Of a stretch of DNA of 64,000 bases, positions 29,455 to 39,931 are shown piece by piece. The notes below the pieces were generated by a model. The model saw nothing but the letters and a program-made list of their open reading frames with translations, was not told the DNA's origin and did not search any database. The DNA is taken from assembly GCA_037176705.1 (NCBI GenBank), contig CM073886.1, positions 20,879,501-20,943,500 of the forward strand, read 5' to 3'. A program made the position numbers and the translations under genes. The DNA is from Molossus alvarezi. Its lineage: Eukaryota; Chordata; Mammalia; Chiroptera; Molossidae. Within the stretch, counting starts at the first letter, position 1. Each line of letters begins with the position of its first letter.

Positions 29455-30141
29455 CCTACCTGCGGAATTATGTCCCTAAAGATGTCCATGCCTTAATGCC
29501 TGAAACCTGTGAAGACATTGTGTTACATGGTGAGTAAGAATTAAGGGTGCAGATGGAATCAGGGTTGCTAATCATGTGACCTTGAGATGGGGAAATTATG
29601 CTGGATTATCCAGGTAGATCCCCTGTAACCACAAGGGTCCTTATAAGAGGAGGTAGGAGCATCATATAAGAAAAAGGGGCTGCTAACCCCTGGCTGGGTA
29701 GCTCAGTTGGTTAGAGTGCAGTCCTGATATACCAAGGTTGTGGGTTCAATCTCTGATCAGGGCACATACAAGGAGCAAACAATGAATGCATAAATAAGTG
29801 AAACAACAAATTGATGCTTCTCCCTCTTTCTAAAAATCAATAAAAATAAAAATTAAAATTAAGTTTAAAAAAGAAAAAGGAACTATGATGTTGGAAGCAG
29901 AGGTTGAAATAATGTGCTTTGAAGACAGGGAGGAGCCAAAACTCAGGGAATGTGGGTGGTCTCTAGAATGTGGAAAAGGATCCTCTCTTAGAAACTCTGG
30001 GAAGGAAAGCAACCCAGGCACACTGACTTCAGCCCTGTAAGACCTATTTTGGACTGCTCTCCTCCGAGACGATAAATGCGTGTTATGTTCAGACATTAAG
30101 TTTGTGGCAATTTGTTACAGCAGCAACAGGACACTAATTCA
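29455..30141 (+). mobile_element. MLT1-like MaLR LTR (plus) with a SINE inside
   Basis: It contains ATTATGTCCCTAAAGATGTC, GGGTCCTTATAAGAGGAGGT and the end AAGTTTGTGGCAATTTGTTA. Confidence 0.88.
29686..29873 (+). mobile_element. Ves-G SINE
   Basis: The head CCTGGCTGGGTAGCTCAGTT, then GGTTAGAGTGCAGTCCTGAT, differs from the other VES heads. The end is AAAATCAATAAAAATAAAA. Confidence 0.9.
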
Positions 30142-30640
30142 CCGTTCTGGTGTCTAGTCCCTAATAGTGGTCCCCTGTGAGCCACATCTGGAGTATTGGC
30201 TCTCTGGGATATGTCCCTCCCACACTGAGTCTATGCTGCCTGGGACTTACCAATGGATGCTAACAGATGAGACGTGGTATCAGCTCCAGACCTGGCATCA
30301 AGAGGAATGGGCAGCTTCACTTCTGTGCTTTTAGGAGTTCCCAGATCCAGTATGTAAAGCTCAGCAGTCCTGCCAGAGAGGCCCATGTGGAGTGCAGAGG
30401 GGCCCAGTCTTCCCAGCGTTCCAGTTTAGCCTCCAGATGACCTCAGCTCATCAGACTGCAACAGCATGATAGACTCCAGTCAAGGTCAGCTATGGAATAG
30501 CCCAGTGAGCCCAGTCCATCCACAGGACTGGAGGGATAATAACATGGTTGTTTCAAGCCTCTGTCCAATTTTAGCTATCATGAGTTAAGGCTCTACTGTG
30601 ATGGGTGCTAGGGAACCATTGGCTCATAAAACTGTCCTGA
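30142..30640. other. Intergenic sequence without recognised feature
   Basis: No repeat or exon is recognised. Confidence 0.4.
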
Positions 30641-30775
30641 ATATCATTGCCACTTCCCAGATGAAGAAATTGAGGTCCTGAGGGAAGATACCTAGACCTG
30701 TTGGTAGATGGGAGAGCTGGGTTTCAACCTGTCTGTCCAACTCCAGAGCCCCAGGCACTTTGCACTTCCTAATGC
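30640..30775 (-). mobile_element. MIR relic (minus)
   Basis: It shows the core CCCAGATGAAGAAATTGAGG and the B-box side AGAGCTGGGTTTCAACCTGT. Confidence 0.85.
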
Positions 30776-31481
30776 AACCTTTCCTAAAAGTTCTTTGGAT
30801 AAAATTCAGAGGCCTAGGTTGGTCTCAGTAGCTGCTTTGGTGCCATTGACTACCGCCATGTTGGTTTCAGCAAACTCATAGCTCCGCTCCAGCCTTCCTC
30901 CTTCTCTTGCTCTCAAGTCTCATAGGAGAAACAGGATTACTTACAGTAAATGAAAACCAAGACTTGTACAGGAAGCACAGCCCGATCCATTACAGGGTTA
31001 TTCTAGCCTGTAATGTACCTGTGTGATCTCAGACACAGCCAGACTGTCTGGAGAGGGACTGGGAGGTTCAAACTGCCCTGTGGCTGCTCGTGGGGTCAAG
31101 GCTCAGGAATGCAGAACAGAGGGGCAAAACCCCCCTGAGGCTGTTCCTTGGGGTCTCCCGAAACTGATGCTCCAGGTACCAGCACATGCTCTGATGGGGG
31201 GGTGTCTTTCTGCAGCCCTGGGGATTTGGAGAGCCTACTGTTCATTGCCCCAGAGAGAAGGGAGGGCCTTCTATGCTGAATCACCAGCCAGCCACAAGCC
31301 CTGACCCCAGCTGCCTGGGCTGCACCTAGGTCCACTAGCTGCTCGGGATCCTTGCACCCCCTAGTGGCCGCAGGAAATTAGGAAACCAGTGGGTCCCAGA
31401 AGACATTGAAAAGTCAGACTCTCCTGTTTCTTCACTACCAAGTAAGCAAAAGACATAACTCAGAAGAATGGATGGTCCCAG
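30776..31481. other. Intergenic sequence without recognised feature
   Basis: GC-richer stretch at 31020-31400. Frames at 31023-31304 (plus) and 31096-31335 (minus) have no product I recognise. Confidence 0.4.
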
Positions 31482-31496
31482 TCAGACATCTTTTTT

Positions 31497-31752
31497 TTTT
31501 TTTTATCCTCACCCGAGGACATGTTTCCACTTTCTGTTCAGGTAGAGTGGAAGGGAGAGAGAGGAACAGAGAGAGAGAGAGAAAGAGAGAAACATCGATG
31601 TGAAAGGGACACATCGAGTGGCTGCCACCCGCACAACCGACCAGGGCCGGGGACAAACTGCAACCGAGGTACATGCCCTTAGCGGGAACCGAACCCGGGT
31701 CTCTCGGGACCGCAGGCCGATGCTCTAACCGCTGAGCCAAACCGGCCAGGGC
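31497..31752 (-). mobile_element. Ves-L SINE, minus strand
   Basis: It runs from TATCCTCACCCGAGGACATG to AAACCGGCCAGGGC. CAGACATCTTTTTTT is duplicated on both sides. Confidence 0.95.
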
Positions 31753-31859
31753 CAGACATCTTTTTTTAAAAAAGAATGATGGCACTGAATAAACTCAGGT
31801 GTCTGGCCTTATCAAACAAATATGTCCCATATTAATTATAAAAAGAATCTTGTTTTCTC

Positions 31860-32870
31860 ATTTTTTTTTTATTTGTCCTTTTTTTAGAGCAATTTAGGGT
31901 TCACACAAAATTGAGGGTAAGGTACAGAGATTTCCCTTATACTTGCTGCCCCCACACAAGCACAGACTCCCCCGTTATCAACATCCCCCACTGGAGTGAT
32001 ACATTTGTTACAATTGATGAACCAACATGACAAATCATCATTACCCAAAGTCTGTAGTTGACATGTCAGTTGACTCTTGGTGTTGTACATGCTATGGGTT
32101 GCACATATGTATAAGAACATGTATCCATCATTATGGTGTCATATAGAGTATTTCCACTGACCTAAAGGTCTTCTGTTTATCTCTCTCCACTAACTCCTGA
32201 CAACCACTGATCTTTTTATTGTCTCCATAGTTTGGCTTTTCCAGAATTCATTAAGTTGGAATCATACAGTATGAAGTCTTTCAAGACTGATTTCTTTCAC
32301 TTAGTTATATGCATTTAAGGTTCCTCCATGGCTTAATAGCTCATTTCTTGCAGGCATTGAAAATAATCATATACTTTGTATAAGTAGAATAATACAGTAT
32401 TTGTCTTTTTCGTTATAACTGGCTATTTAACTTAGTATAACATCCTAGCGGTTCACCCATATGGTAGCATGTGACAGATTTCCTTCTTTTTTAAGGCTGC
32501 ATAATATTTCACTGTACGTATATACCGTATTTTCTCTATCCACTCATCTGTCCATGGACAGTTGGGTTGCTTCCATCTCTTGGCAACTGTGAATAATGCT
32601 GCAATGAACATGAGTGGGCAAATATCTCCTTGAGATCCTGCTTTCAATTATTTTGGGTGTATACCTAGAAGTGAGGTTGCTGGATCATGTAGTAATTCTA
32701 TTTTTAATTTTTTGAGGCACTGCCATACTATTTTCCAAAGCACCTACACCATTTTACATTCCTACTAACAGTGCCCAAGGGTTCCAACTTCTCCGTAGCC
32801 TCACTTGCACTTGTTATTTTCTACCGTTTTCGTAGTGGCCATCCTGATGGGTGTGACAAAAGTCATTTCA
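31860..32870 (-). mobile_element. L1M 3' UTR (minus), long
   Basis: It has continuous antisense L1 3' UTR phrases: AATCATACAGTATGAAGTCT, GGGTTGCTTCCATCTCTTGG, GAATAATGCTGCAATGAACA, ATTTTGGGTGTATACCTAGA and AGTGGCCATCCTGATGGGTG. Confidence 0.92.
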
Positions 32871-32929
32871 TAATGAAAAAGTAATACATATTCTTTGATT
32901 GAAACAGTGCAGAATGCGCAATAACTTTG

Positions 32930-33140
32930 TTGAACAATCAACTTATAAGTGGCATACATTTTAATTTTGAGTTTTGACACATATATACGCTTGGAAAACC
33001 ATCACCACAATCAAGATAGTGAACATCTCCATCACCCTCAAAAGTTTCCTCTGTCCCTTTGTGTTCCTCCCACTCTTTCCTCCCTGACCCCTACTTCCTG
33101 TCTCCAAGCCACCACTGATACCTTTGTCAAATAAAGACAC
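32930..33140 (-). mobile_element. L1M 3' UTR fragment (minus)
   Basis: GACACATATATACGCTTGGA and AACCATCACCACAATCAAGA are typical antisense L1M sequence. Confidence 0.75.
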
Positions 33141-33146
33141 ACCTGA

Positions 33147-33350
33147 GCCCTGACCCGTGTGGCTCAGTTGGTTGAGCATCATCCTGTGCACGGTTCCAGG
33201 TTAGGTCAGGGCACATGCCCAGGTTGTGGGCCAAATCCCCAGTGGGGGGCATGCAGGAGGCAGCCAATCGATGTTCTCTCTCATTGATGTTTCTATCTCT
33301 CTCTCCCTCTCCTTCCTCTCTCTCTAAAATCAATAAAGAAAAAAAAATTT
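33147..33350 (+). mobile_element. Ves-S SINE, small head deletion
   Basis: The head is GCCCTGACCCGTGTGGCTCA. The anticodon-stem region is shortened before GGTTCCAGG. The end is AAAATCAATAAAGAAA. Confidence 0.92.
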
Positions 33351-33469
33351 TTAAGAAAAAGAGTTGTTGGTGGTGGCAAAAATGTCACCAGGTGTTAGAC
33401 TGGTGGGATCAGACTAGACCTTCATTTAGCAACCTCAGTTCTTCTGTTCTGGCTAAGAAAAAAATTCAG

Positions 33470-33717
33470 CCCTGGCCAGTTTGGCTCAGCAGTTAGAGTG
33501 TCAGCTCACAAACCAAAGAGTCTCAGGTTCGATTCCAGTCAAGGGCATGTGCCTCGGTTGCGGTTCAGTCCCTGGCCCTATTAGGGGGTCTTGCGGGAGG
33601 CAACCAATCTGTGTGTCTCTCTCACATCAATGTTTCTCCCCTCCTCCCACTCTATCTGAAGACAAATGGAAAAATATTCTCGGGTGAGGATTTAAAAAAA
33701 GAAAAGAAAAAAAAATT
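33470..33717 (+). mobile_element. Ves-L SINE
   Basis: The head is GCCCTGGCCAGTTTGGCTCA and the end is ATATTCTCGGGTGAGGATTT. (A)n AATTCAG repeats on both sides. Confidence 0.94.
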
Positions 33718-33728
33718 AAAGAATTCAG

Positions 33729-34535
33729 AACCAGGACTCAACTATAAGAGAAAGTTTATTTAGGAAGTCACAGAGGTAGGAAAAGTGAGCCAGCTGGGTG
33801 TAGGCTCAAAAAAAAAAAAAAAGCTACAGAGGCAAAAGAAAGGCCCTAGGAGCTTAGGAGAGAGAAAGGTAAAGGCAACGTGCCTGGGTGGGAGCAATGG
33901 AGGGGAGGGGAGGGGAGGGGAGGGGAGGGGAGGGGAGGGGAGGGGAGGGGAGGGGAGGAGAGGGGAGGGGAAGAGAAAGAGAAAGGCCCTGATGTGCTCC
34001 CTCCTGGGAGGAAGAGCTGCTGGGTCCTGTGTCCTAAGGACTTTTAAGGGTGGGATGTTAGGGGAGGTACCAGGGGAGGAACTCAGTAGAATATTCATCA
34101 GCTTTCCAGGTGTGCTCTTTCAGGGTCACAGTCTCTACTAATTGGTTGGTGCTAGGGCAGGGGATCCTTAGTCAATGCAGCTGGTCCTGAGGTCAGCCAT
34201 GGCATCGTTTGCCTGGTTTTGCTGCTTCTCTGGGTCTGGAGCTGAAACACAGCTGAGGCCTAGATGTTATCCCCAGGGGTTCATGCTTAAGGAGTGGTCA
34301 TGCCAGGGCCCACGTGGGAGTCTCGTGAAGCCACTCTTAGGCCCCTTGTTCCTCCTTCAAGGGCGTCTACTGCATGACTATTGACATGCCAGGGGAGGAA
34401 AGTTTACCCTGGGTTCGCAGTCCTTGTTTTCTAAGTTTTTCCCATTGCTAGGCACCCAGGACTTTCTGCCCTGGTGACTTCTGTATCTGGCCCATCAACC
34501 TTGCTCTGCGCACGTCTGTCTAACTGCCTGCCACA
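33729..34535 (-). repeat. Solo LTR A (class I-like), minus strand
   Basis: On minus it starts TGTGGCAGGCAGTTAGACAG and keeps an AATAAA signal (33755-33760) near its end. It shares about 300 bp, including TTTCAGCTCCAGACCCAG and AGCAGCAAAACCAGG, with LTR B. A pyrimidine tract expanded to (CCCCT)n. Confidence 0.7.
33899..33972. repeat. (GGGGA)n microsatellite
   Basis: There are about 14 near-perfect GGGGA units on plus, inside LTR A. Confidence 0.97.
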
Positions 34536-34854
34536 AAGTGGCCTCTAGGCACTGAAAAGGAAGACAGGATAATTGCTTCAGGAGTCATTGACAAGATAGT
34601 CAAGGCATTTGATAGTAATTGTACTTACCTTTGTTTGTTTCCAGGAATTTGGATGAAAAGGGAAACGGAGAATATAGGCTTTTTGCTCTCAGATGAAAGA
34701 AACTAAGTTCAGAAGGGGAGCCAGATATTATTCTCCAAAATCCAGGAAGAAAATGGTCAAGTTAGAACCCAAGTCTGCGTGAGTCATCATCTCTGACATG
34801 TCAGCTCTGAGAAGATCCCATTTTTCTTTAAGCTGGAGAAGTTCACAGTGCCTT
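34536..34854. other. Intergenic sequence without recognised feature
   Basis: No repeat family is recognised. Confidence 0.4.
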
Positions 34855-35010
34855 TTGGTTCCAGCAGGGAGGCATCACCCCAGGCAAAAGGCAATTATTA
34901 GATCAAAGGGACAATTTAATGCATCTTTGAAAGCCACTAATTTGATGCAGATGTGACAATCAAACCCTGCTCCCGAATGGTTTGCTTGACCTTGAAAAAA
35001 AAAAAAAACC
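34855..35010. promoter_or_regulatory. Candidate conserved non-coding block
   Basis: This repeat-free AT-rich block packs GCAATTATTAGATCAAAGGG (homeodomain-like and TCF/LEF-like ATCAAAG), CATCTTTGAA and CACTAATTTGATG within about 70 bp. It lies between the two inverted LTRs. Function is inferred only from motif density. Confidence 0.3.
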
Positions 35011-35304
35011 TTGTCATTTTGTGCCATGCTTTAACTTTTCAAATAAATACTCTCATTCTCACAGCACTGAAACTTAAGCAAACAATGACAGAGACCTAGA
35101 AAGCTTCAGGGACTAGTAAGAGGTGATTTCATATAGGTCTTCCTCAAATCAGCTAAAAATGTGGCAGTGGGAATCTTATCTTCAGAGAAATCCAGATTCA
35201 GAACCCAAGGGCTCCCTTCCCCCCCTGCTCCAAGCCCTAATGATCTCACAGATAAAGGTTTCTTTATCTGTGTGTGTGTGTGTGCTATTAACATCTAGTG
35301 GGTA

Positions 35305-35551
35305 GCCCTGGCTGGTTTGGCTCAGCGGTTAGAGCGTTGGCCTGCAGTCCAGAGAGAGCCAGGTTCAGTTCCCGCTAAGGGCACATACCTCGGTTGCAGT
35401 TTGTCCCCCGCCCTGGTTGGTCGTGTGGATGGCAGCCACTCTATATGTCCCTTTCACGTCGATGTTTCTCTCTCTCTCTCTCTTCCTCCCACTCTATCTG
35501 AACAAAAAATGGAAAAATGTCCTCAGGTGAGGATAACAACAACAACAACAA
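35305..35551 (+). mobile_element. Ves-L SINE
   Basis: The head is GCCCTGGCTGGTTTGGCTCA and the end is TGTCCTCAGGTGAGGAT plus (AAC)n. AACATCTAGTGGG(T/C)A lies at 35290-35304 and 35552-35566. Confidence 0.95.
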
Positions 35552-35566
35552 AACATCTAGTGGGCA

Positions 35567-35804
35567 GAAGAGGTGGTGGGGAGGTTGGAGGGAGGAGGGA
35601 GAGGGGGAGAGAGATAGGTAGGGGTAGGGGGAGGAGGAGGAGGGTTGGAGGAACAAGAATGAGACAAGAGAGGAGACTGGAGAGGAAAGGTGCCAAGCCT
35701 CACATAGGTGCTGGATCCAGCCAGACCTGAAATTGAGACAGGCCAGTGAGCAGGACAAGTGGAATGGGGAAACTGAGACAGGCAGCTGAACAAACTGACA
35801 GATG
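35567..35804. repeat. Purine-rich low-complexity stretch
   Basis: GGAGG/GGGAG-rich sequence dominates 35570-35680. The rest may be the 5' part of LTR B. Confidence 0.7.
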
Positions 35805-36178
35805 GTCACCTCCCTAGAAATAACATTGAGGCCTCAGGTGTATTTCAGCTCCAGATCCAGAAAAGCAGCAAAACCAGGTGAGAGACACCAGGACCAGCTG
35901 CAGTGACTAACAACCCCCTGTCCTAACACTGACCAATCTGTGAGGACCATCATCCTGAAGGAGCACACCTAGAAAACGGATACATATTCTGCTGAAACCC
36001 TCCCCTAAGATGAACTCCCAGCAAGAAAGAGACAAAGCCTCAAGACAGCAGACCTAGCATGCTCTCCCTCTGGGAAGCACCCCCTCACCACCGTTCCCTT
36101 TCTCTTCTTTCCCCCCACTTTTCCCCCACAGGCATGCATCTCCTAAATTCTAAAGGACCCCACAAGACTTATAACTTG
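35805..36178 (+). repeat. LTR B, related to LTR A, plus strand
   Basis: TTTCAGCTCCAGATCCAGAA, AGCAGCAAAACCAGG, ACCAGGACCAGCTGCAGTGA and GAGCACACCTAGAAAACGGA correspond to LTR A read on minus. It ends in a pyrimidine tract homologous to the expanded repeat of LTR A. Confidence 0.65.
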
Positions 36179-36530
36179 GCGAGCAGTGGGCAGTCACAGG
36201 CTGATCCCCTGCCCCCAAGGTCCCCTTTCTCTGACTTCCCAGAGAGCTTAGGCAGCCCATTTCTTCTACGCTAAACCCTCCCTTGTTTCACTGCTTTAAT
36301 CCAAGTTTCCCTCATAGTCACCTGGCCTTGGGCTGTGAAATTTTTCCTGCATGAAGTCAAGGACCCACACATGGCAATTGGCCCTCGGCAGACCTGCTCA
36401 GGACCAGGTCCCCTTTCCAGGAACAAAATCTCCCTTTTAGACTTTGCAACTATGTGAATCAATCACTTCCCTTTTTTGTTTATGCTAGTTTCAGATGAGT
36501 TTCACTCATTTGTAATCAAAAGACTCCTTG
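36179..36530. other. Possible LTR-adjacent or LTR-derived sequence
   Basis: It follows LTR B. The end (TTTGCAACTATGTGAATCAA ... GTAATCAAAAGACTCC) resembles the 3' part of mammalian LTRs, but I cannot name it. Confidence 0.3.
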
Positions 36531-36532
36531 CT

Positions 36533-36737
36533 GGCCCTGCTGGGGTGGCTCAGTATGAGTGTTCTCCCATGGACTGAGAGATCCCGGTTCGATTTCCGTC
36601 AAGTCACAAGCCTGGATTGCAGGCTCAATCCCCGGTGGGGGACGTGCAGGAGGCAGTCGATTAATGTTTCTCTCTCACATCAGTGTTTCTCTCTCTCTCT
36701 CCCTTCCTCTCTCTCTGATATTAAAAAAAAAAAAAAG
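36533..36737 (+). mobile_element. Ves-S SINE
   Basis: The head is GCCCTGCTGGGGTGGCTCAG with a short anticodon region. It is flanked by AAAGACTC(C/T). Confidence 0.92.
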
Positions 36738-36955
36738 ACTCTAGCTAACACAGAAGTGAGTGACTGTCAACTGTTTAAGGGGGCTCTGTAACATTAATTG
36801 TGAAGTTTCCCACCCTGGGTTGTTGTTACCCCCTGATCACTCTTAAAGCCAGAGGAATATTCTGCTCCACACAATCATCTTGGGTTTATGGTGTAATGTG
36901 GGCATGAAGACAGAGGGACAGACAGGGTCCCCGGGTGAGTGAGAAGGTGAGGCCT

Positions 36956-37002
36956 GCCCTGGCCGGTTTGGCTCAGCGGTTGGAGCGTTGGCCTGCGGTA
37001 CA
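36956..37002 (+). mobile_element. Tail-less 47-nt VES SINE 5' stub
   Basis: The insert is the first about 47 nt of a VES head, with no A tail. GAGAAGGTGAGGCC lies at 36941-36954 and 37003-37016. Confidence 0.92.
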
Positions 37003-37016
37003 GAGAAGGTGAGGCC

Positions 37017-37640
37017 AGCTCCTAAAGAAGCTGACTGCAGCCTATTAAACCTTAACTTTGAGGTGAGAGTCCCACCTTGCCTGAGATGGAGACATCCTTA
37101 TCTGGATGTGGACGGAGAAGGTGACTGCAGAAGAGAGGTGACCTTGGGGCCAACTGTGCTCCTGAGGATTGGGAATTCACCCACAGGCTCCCAGCAGGCA
37201 GGAGCTGGTTCTGTGCTGGGGTCCGCCCCCTGGAGGAGGTGAGTGCGGCGGCTCCATCTGCTCTGAGCCAGCGCTGCTTGGGGGCTGTTGGGTAGGAGTA
37301 AGGGCTGGACCACGCTGGGAGTCAGGATTGGAGCAGGCTGGGGGAGGAGGCAGCCCAGCAGCTGCTAGCCTGCACCCTCCTCCTCAGCCCCAACCAAGCC
37401 AGACTCCTGTTTCTTACTAGGTGGGAGTCATAATGGGGGAAAAACAGAACAGAACAAAAAACAGAGGGAGAATCCTCTTAGCTCCTTTCCTTGCCTGTGG
37501 GATCAGAGATGTGGAAATGAATCACCCAGGCCTCCATCTGCTTCGGCATACTGCATTAAGCAGGTATGATCAAATGGCACCCACCCAACAGTAGGAATAA
37601 GGAGCTAAGGGTCGCCAGAACACACTCTGGGGCAGAGGAG
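37017..37640. other. Intergenic sequence without recognised feature
   Basis: It is GC-richer around 37190-37400. No exon with clear splice sites and product was recognised. Confidence 0.4.
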
Positions 37641-37652
37641 GAGGGTCCCACC

Positions 37653-37762
37653 CAGTTGTTCTCAGTCCTGTCTGCATGTGAATTATCTCAGGAGATTAAA
37701 ACAAACAAAATACCTGATGTCTGGGCACCATGTCCAGGGGGTCTGGGGGTGTGATTTAATGC
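37653..37762 (+). mobile_element. MER5-like hAT fragment
   Basis: CAGTTGTTCTCAGTCCTGTC, then GAATTATCTCAGGAG and ACCTGATGTCTGGGCACCAT match the MER5 left part. Confidence 0.75.
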
Positions 37763-37839
37763 AGAGAAAAAAGTAAAAACAAACCAAAAAAATCCTGCTG
37801 AGCAAACAGTAACTTTAAACTTGTAAGCATTCTATAAAC

Positions 37840-37955
37840 CTGGCTTGGAGTCCAGGCTCACTAGCTGAGTCCTAACATCACAGAATCAGACTTCAACTCT
37901 GGCCAAGTTTCTTAACCTCCCTGACTTTTAATGACCTGTGACACAGATGACAGGC
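37840..37955 (+). mobile_element. MIR relic (plus)
   Basis: CTTGGAGTCCAGGCTCACTA to AGTTTCTTAACCTCCCTGAC follows the MIR head and core. Confidence 0.65.
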
Positions 37956-38059
37956 AGCAGCATCTTCTCCAGAGACTTCTCCTCTTGCTCTTATTTCTTC
38001 AGCCACCTGGACTTGGTGTCCCTGGAAGCTGGCATCTCTCTGGTCCCAGTGCTTCTACC

Positions 38060-38200
38060 CAGGCTGTCTCCGTTGACTAGCTCACTCCTATCCAGGCTTT
38101 AATACCCAGCTTTAGTATCATTTGCTGTGGAAGTCTTTGCACACGCAGTTCAGTTCCCTCTGCCTGGGACAGTCTTCCATTGCTTGTGTCCCGTAATCCC
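38060..38200 (+). mobile_element. L2 LINE fragment
   Basis: TAGCTCACTCCTATCCAGGC, then TAATACCCAGC and TGTGGAAGTCTTTGC resemble the L2 3' region. Confidence 0.6.
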
Positions 38201-38254
38201 CCTTCACCTCATTCCTTTAGTACTAGATCCCTGTGGTTTAACGAAGCACACTCA

Positions 38255-38560
38255 GAGGAAGACTGTTTCTCACTTGACTAAATTCTGGCTAATGGAACAT
38301 GAGCCATGAGATATGTCCAACTTCTTGGCCACGCCCTTAAAGGAAAGAAGCATGCACTTCATTTTTCTTTCCTGCTGGCTTGAATGTTTGTGTAATGGCA
38401 GGTGCTAACCCAGCCATTTTGGACTATGAGGTAACAATCTGGATCCCTGACCTTGCGGAGATGCCTTAACAGCCCTGGACTGAGGTGACTTAAATAAGAG
38501 AAAAGTAGACTTCTATCATGTTCACCCCTGCTGGTTTGACCTTTGTTATGTTAACTTAAA
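38255..38560 (+). mobile_element. Ancient MaLR/ERVL-like LTR relic
   Basis: The ends resemble MLT/MST LTRs (CTAATGGAACATGAGCCATG ... AGTAGACTTCTATCATGTTC). Family uncertain. Confidence 0.45.
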
Positions 38561-38580
38561 AATAAAAAGAACTTTCACCG

Positions 38581-38760
38581 GCCCAAGAGGTCACCGGATC
38601 GATTCTTGATTCTTGGTCAGGGCACATGCCTAGGTTGTGGGCCCGGTCCCCAGTGGGGGGGGCATCAGGAGACAGCCAATCAATGTTCTCTCTCATCAAT
38701 GTTACTATCTCCCTCTCCCTCTTCCTTCCTCTCTCTCTAGAATCAATAAATAAAAATAAC
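38581..38760 (+). mobile_element. 5'-truncated Ves-S SINE
   Basis: It begins in the anticodon loop region (CCCAAGAGGTCACCGGATCG) and ends GAATCAATAAATAAAA. AAAATAAAAAGAACTTTCA precedes it at 38562-38580. Confidence 0.92.
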
Positions 38761-38774
38761 TTTCTTTTTTTTAA

Positions 38775-39019
38775 CGTATTTATTTATTTATTTCCTACCA
38801 GAGGACATTTTTCAAAATTTTGTTCAGATAGAGTGGGAGGGAGAAAGAGAGGGAGAAACATCGACATGAAAGGGACGCATCGAGTGGCTGCCACCCGCAC
38901 AACCCAACCAGGGCCGGGGACAAACTGCAACCGAGGTACATGTCCTGAGCAGGAACCGAACCCGGGTCTCTCTGGACCGCAGGCCGACGCTCTAACCGCT
39001 GAGCCAAACCAGCCAGGGC
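38775..39019 (-). mobile_element. Ves-L SINE, minus strand
   Basis: It starts on the 3' side with (TTTA)n and TCCTACCAGAGGACATTTTT and ends AAACCAGCCAGGGC. The outer target AAAATAAAAAGAACTTTCA recurs at 39020-39038. Confidence 0.94.
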
Positions 39020-39184
39020 AAAAATAAAAAGAACTTTCAAAGTGAGACAACAAGCATTTATTTGAGATCAATAAGAATAACTATTTGGGAAGTCCAAATA
39101 GTGTCCCCATTAGGAGACAAAGGCAATGGGTATTTATGAGAAAGGGAAGCAGAACAATTACATTGGTAAAAGGAAGACCTTTCT

Positions 39185-39422
39185 TTTCTTTTTTTTAATC
39201 CTCACCCGAGGATATTTTTCCATTTTTTGTACAGATAGAGTGGGAGGGAGAGAGAGAGAGAAACATCGATGTGAAGGGACACATCGAGTGGCTGCCACCC
39301 GCACGACCAACCAGGGCCGGGGACAAACTGCAACCGAGGTACGTGCCCTTAGCGGGAACCGAACCCGGGTCTCTCCGGACCGCAGGCCGACGCTCTAACC
39401 ACTGAGCCAAACTGGCCAGGGC
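39185..39422 (-). mobile_element. Ves-L SINE, minus strand
   Basis: It runs from TAATCCTCACCCGAGGATAT to AAACTGGCCAGGGC. AGGAAGACCTTTCT lies at 39171-39184 and 39423-39436. Confidence 0.95.
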
Positions 39423-39659
39423 AGGAAGACCTTTCTATTGGTGTATTTAACATAACATGGTGATGCTAATTCTAAATAATATTTTTAATTTTCATCAGTC
39501 CAGTCTTCACAATAACTGCTGTCTCGTTATCTTTGCAAACCGTTCTTTGCAACACAGTGTTTCCTTAGACCCAGTCCAAAGGTGATTTTGCCCTGTTTTT
39601 AACATTCGGAGGTTTGAGGTTTAAGCAGTTCCTCGCATGGCAGCTCTGGCTCCATTTTA

Positions 39660-39904
39660 TTTTATTTATTTTTTATTCCTCACCCTGAGGATATTTTTCT
39701 ATTTATCATCAGATAGAGTGGGGGGGAGGGGGGGAGAGAGAAACAGCCATGTGATAGAGCCACATTGACCAGTTGCCCCCCACCACAACCTGACCAGGAC
39801 CAGGGATGAACCGCAACCGAGGTACGTGCTCTTGATGGGAATTGAACCTGTGACTCATTGGTCCACGGGCCGACGCTCTAACCACTGAACCAAACTGGCC
39901 AGGG
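39660..39904 (-). mobile_element. Ves-L SINE, minus strand
   Basis: It runs from TTCCTCACCCTGAGGATATT to AAACTGGCCAGGG. CTCTGG(C/A)TCCATTTTA is duplicated. Confidence 0.94.
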
Positions 39905-39931
39905 CTCTGGATCCATTTTAAAGTGGCTTCA

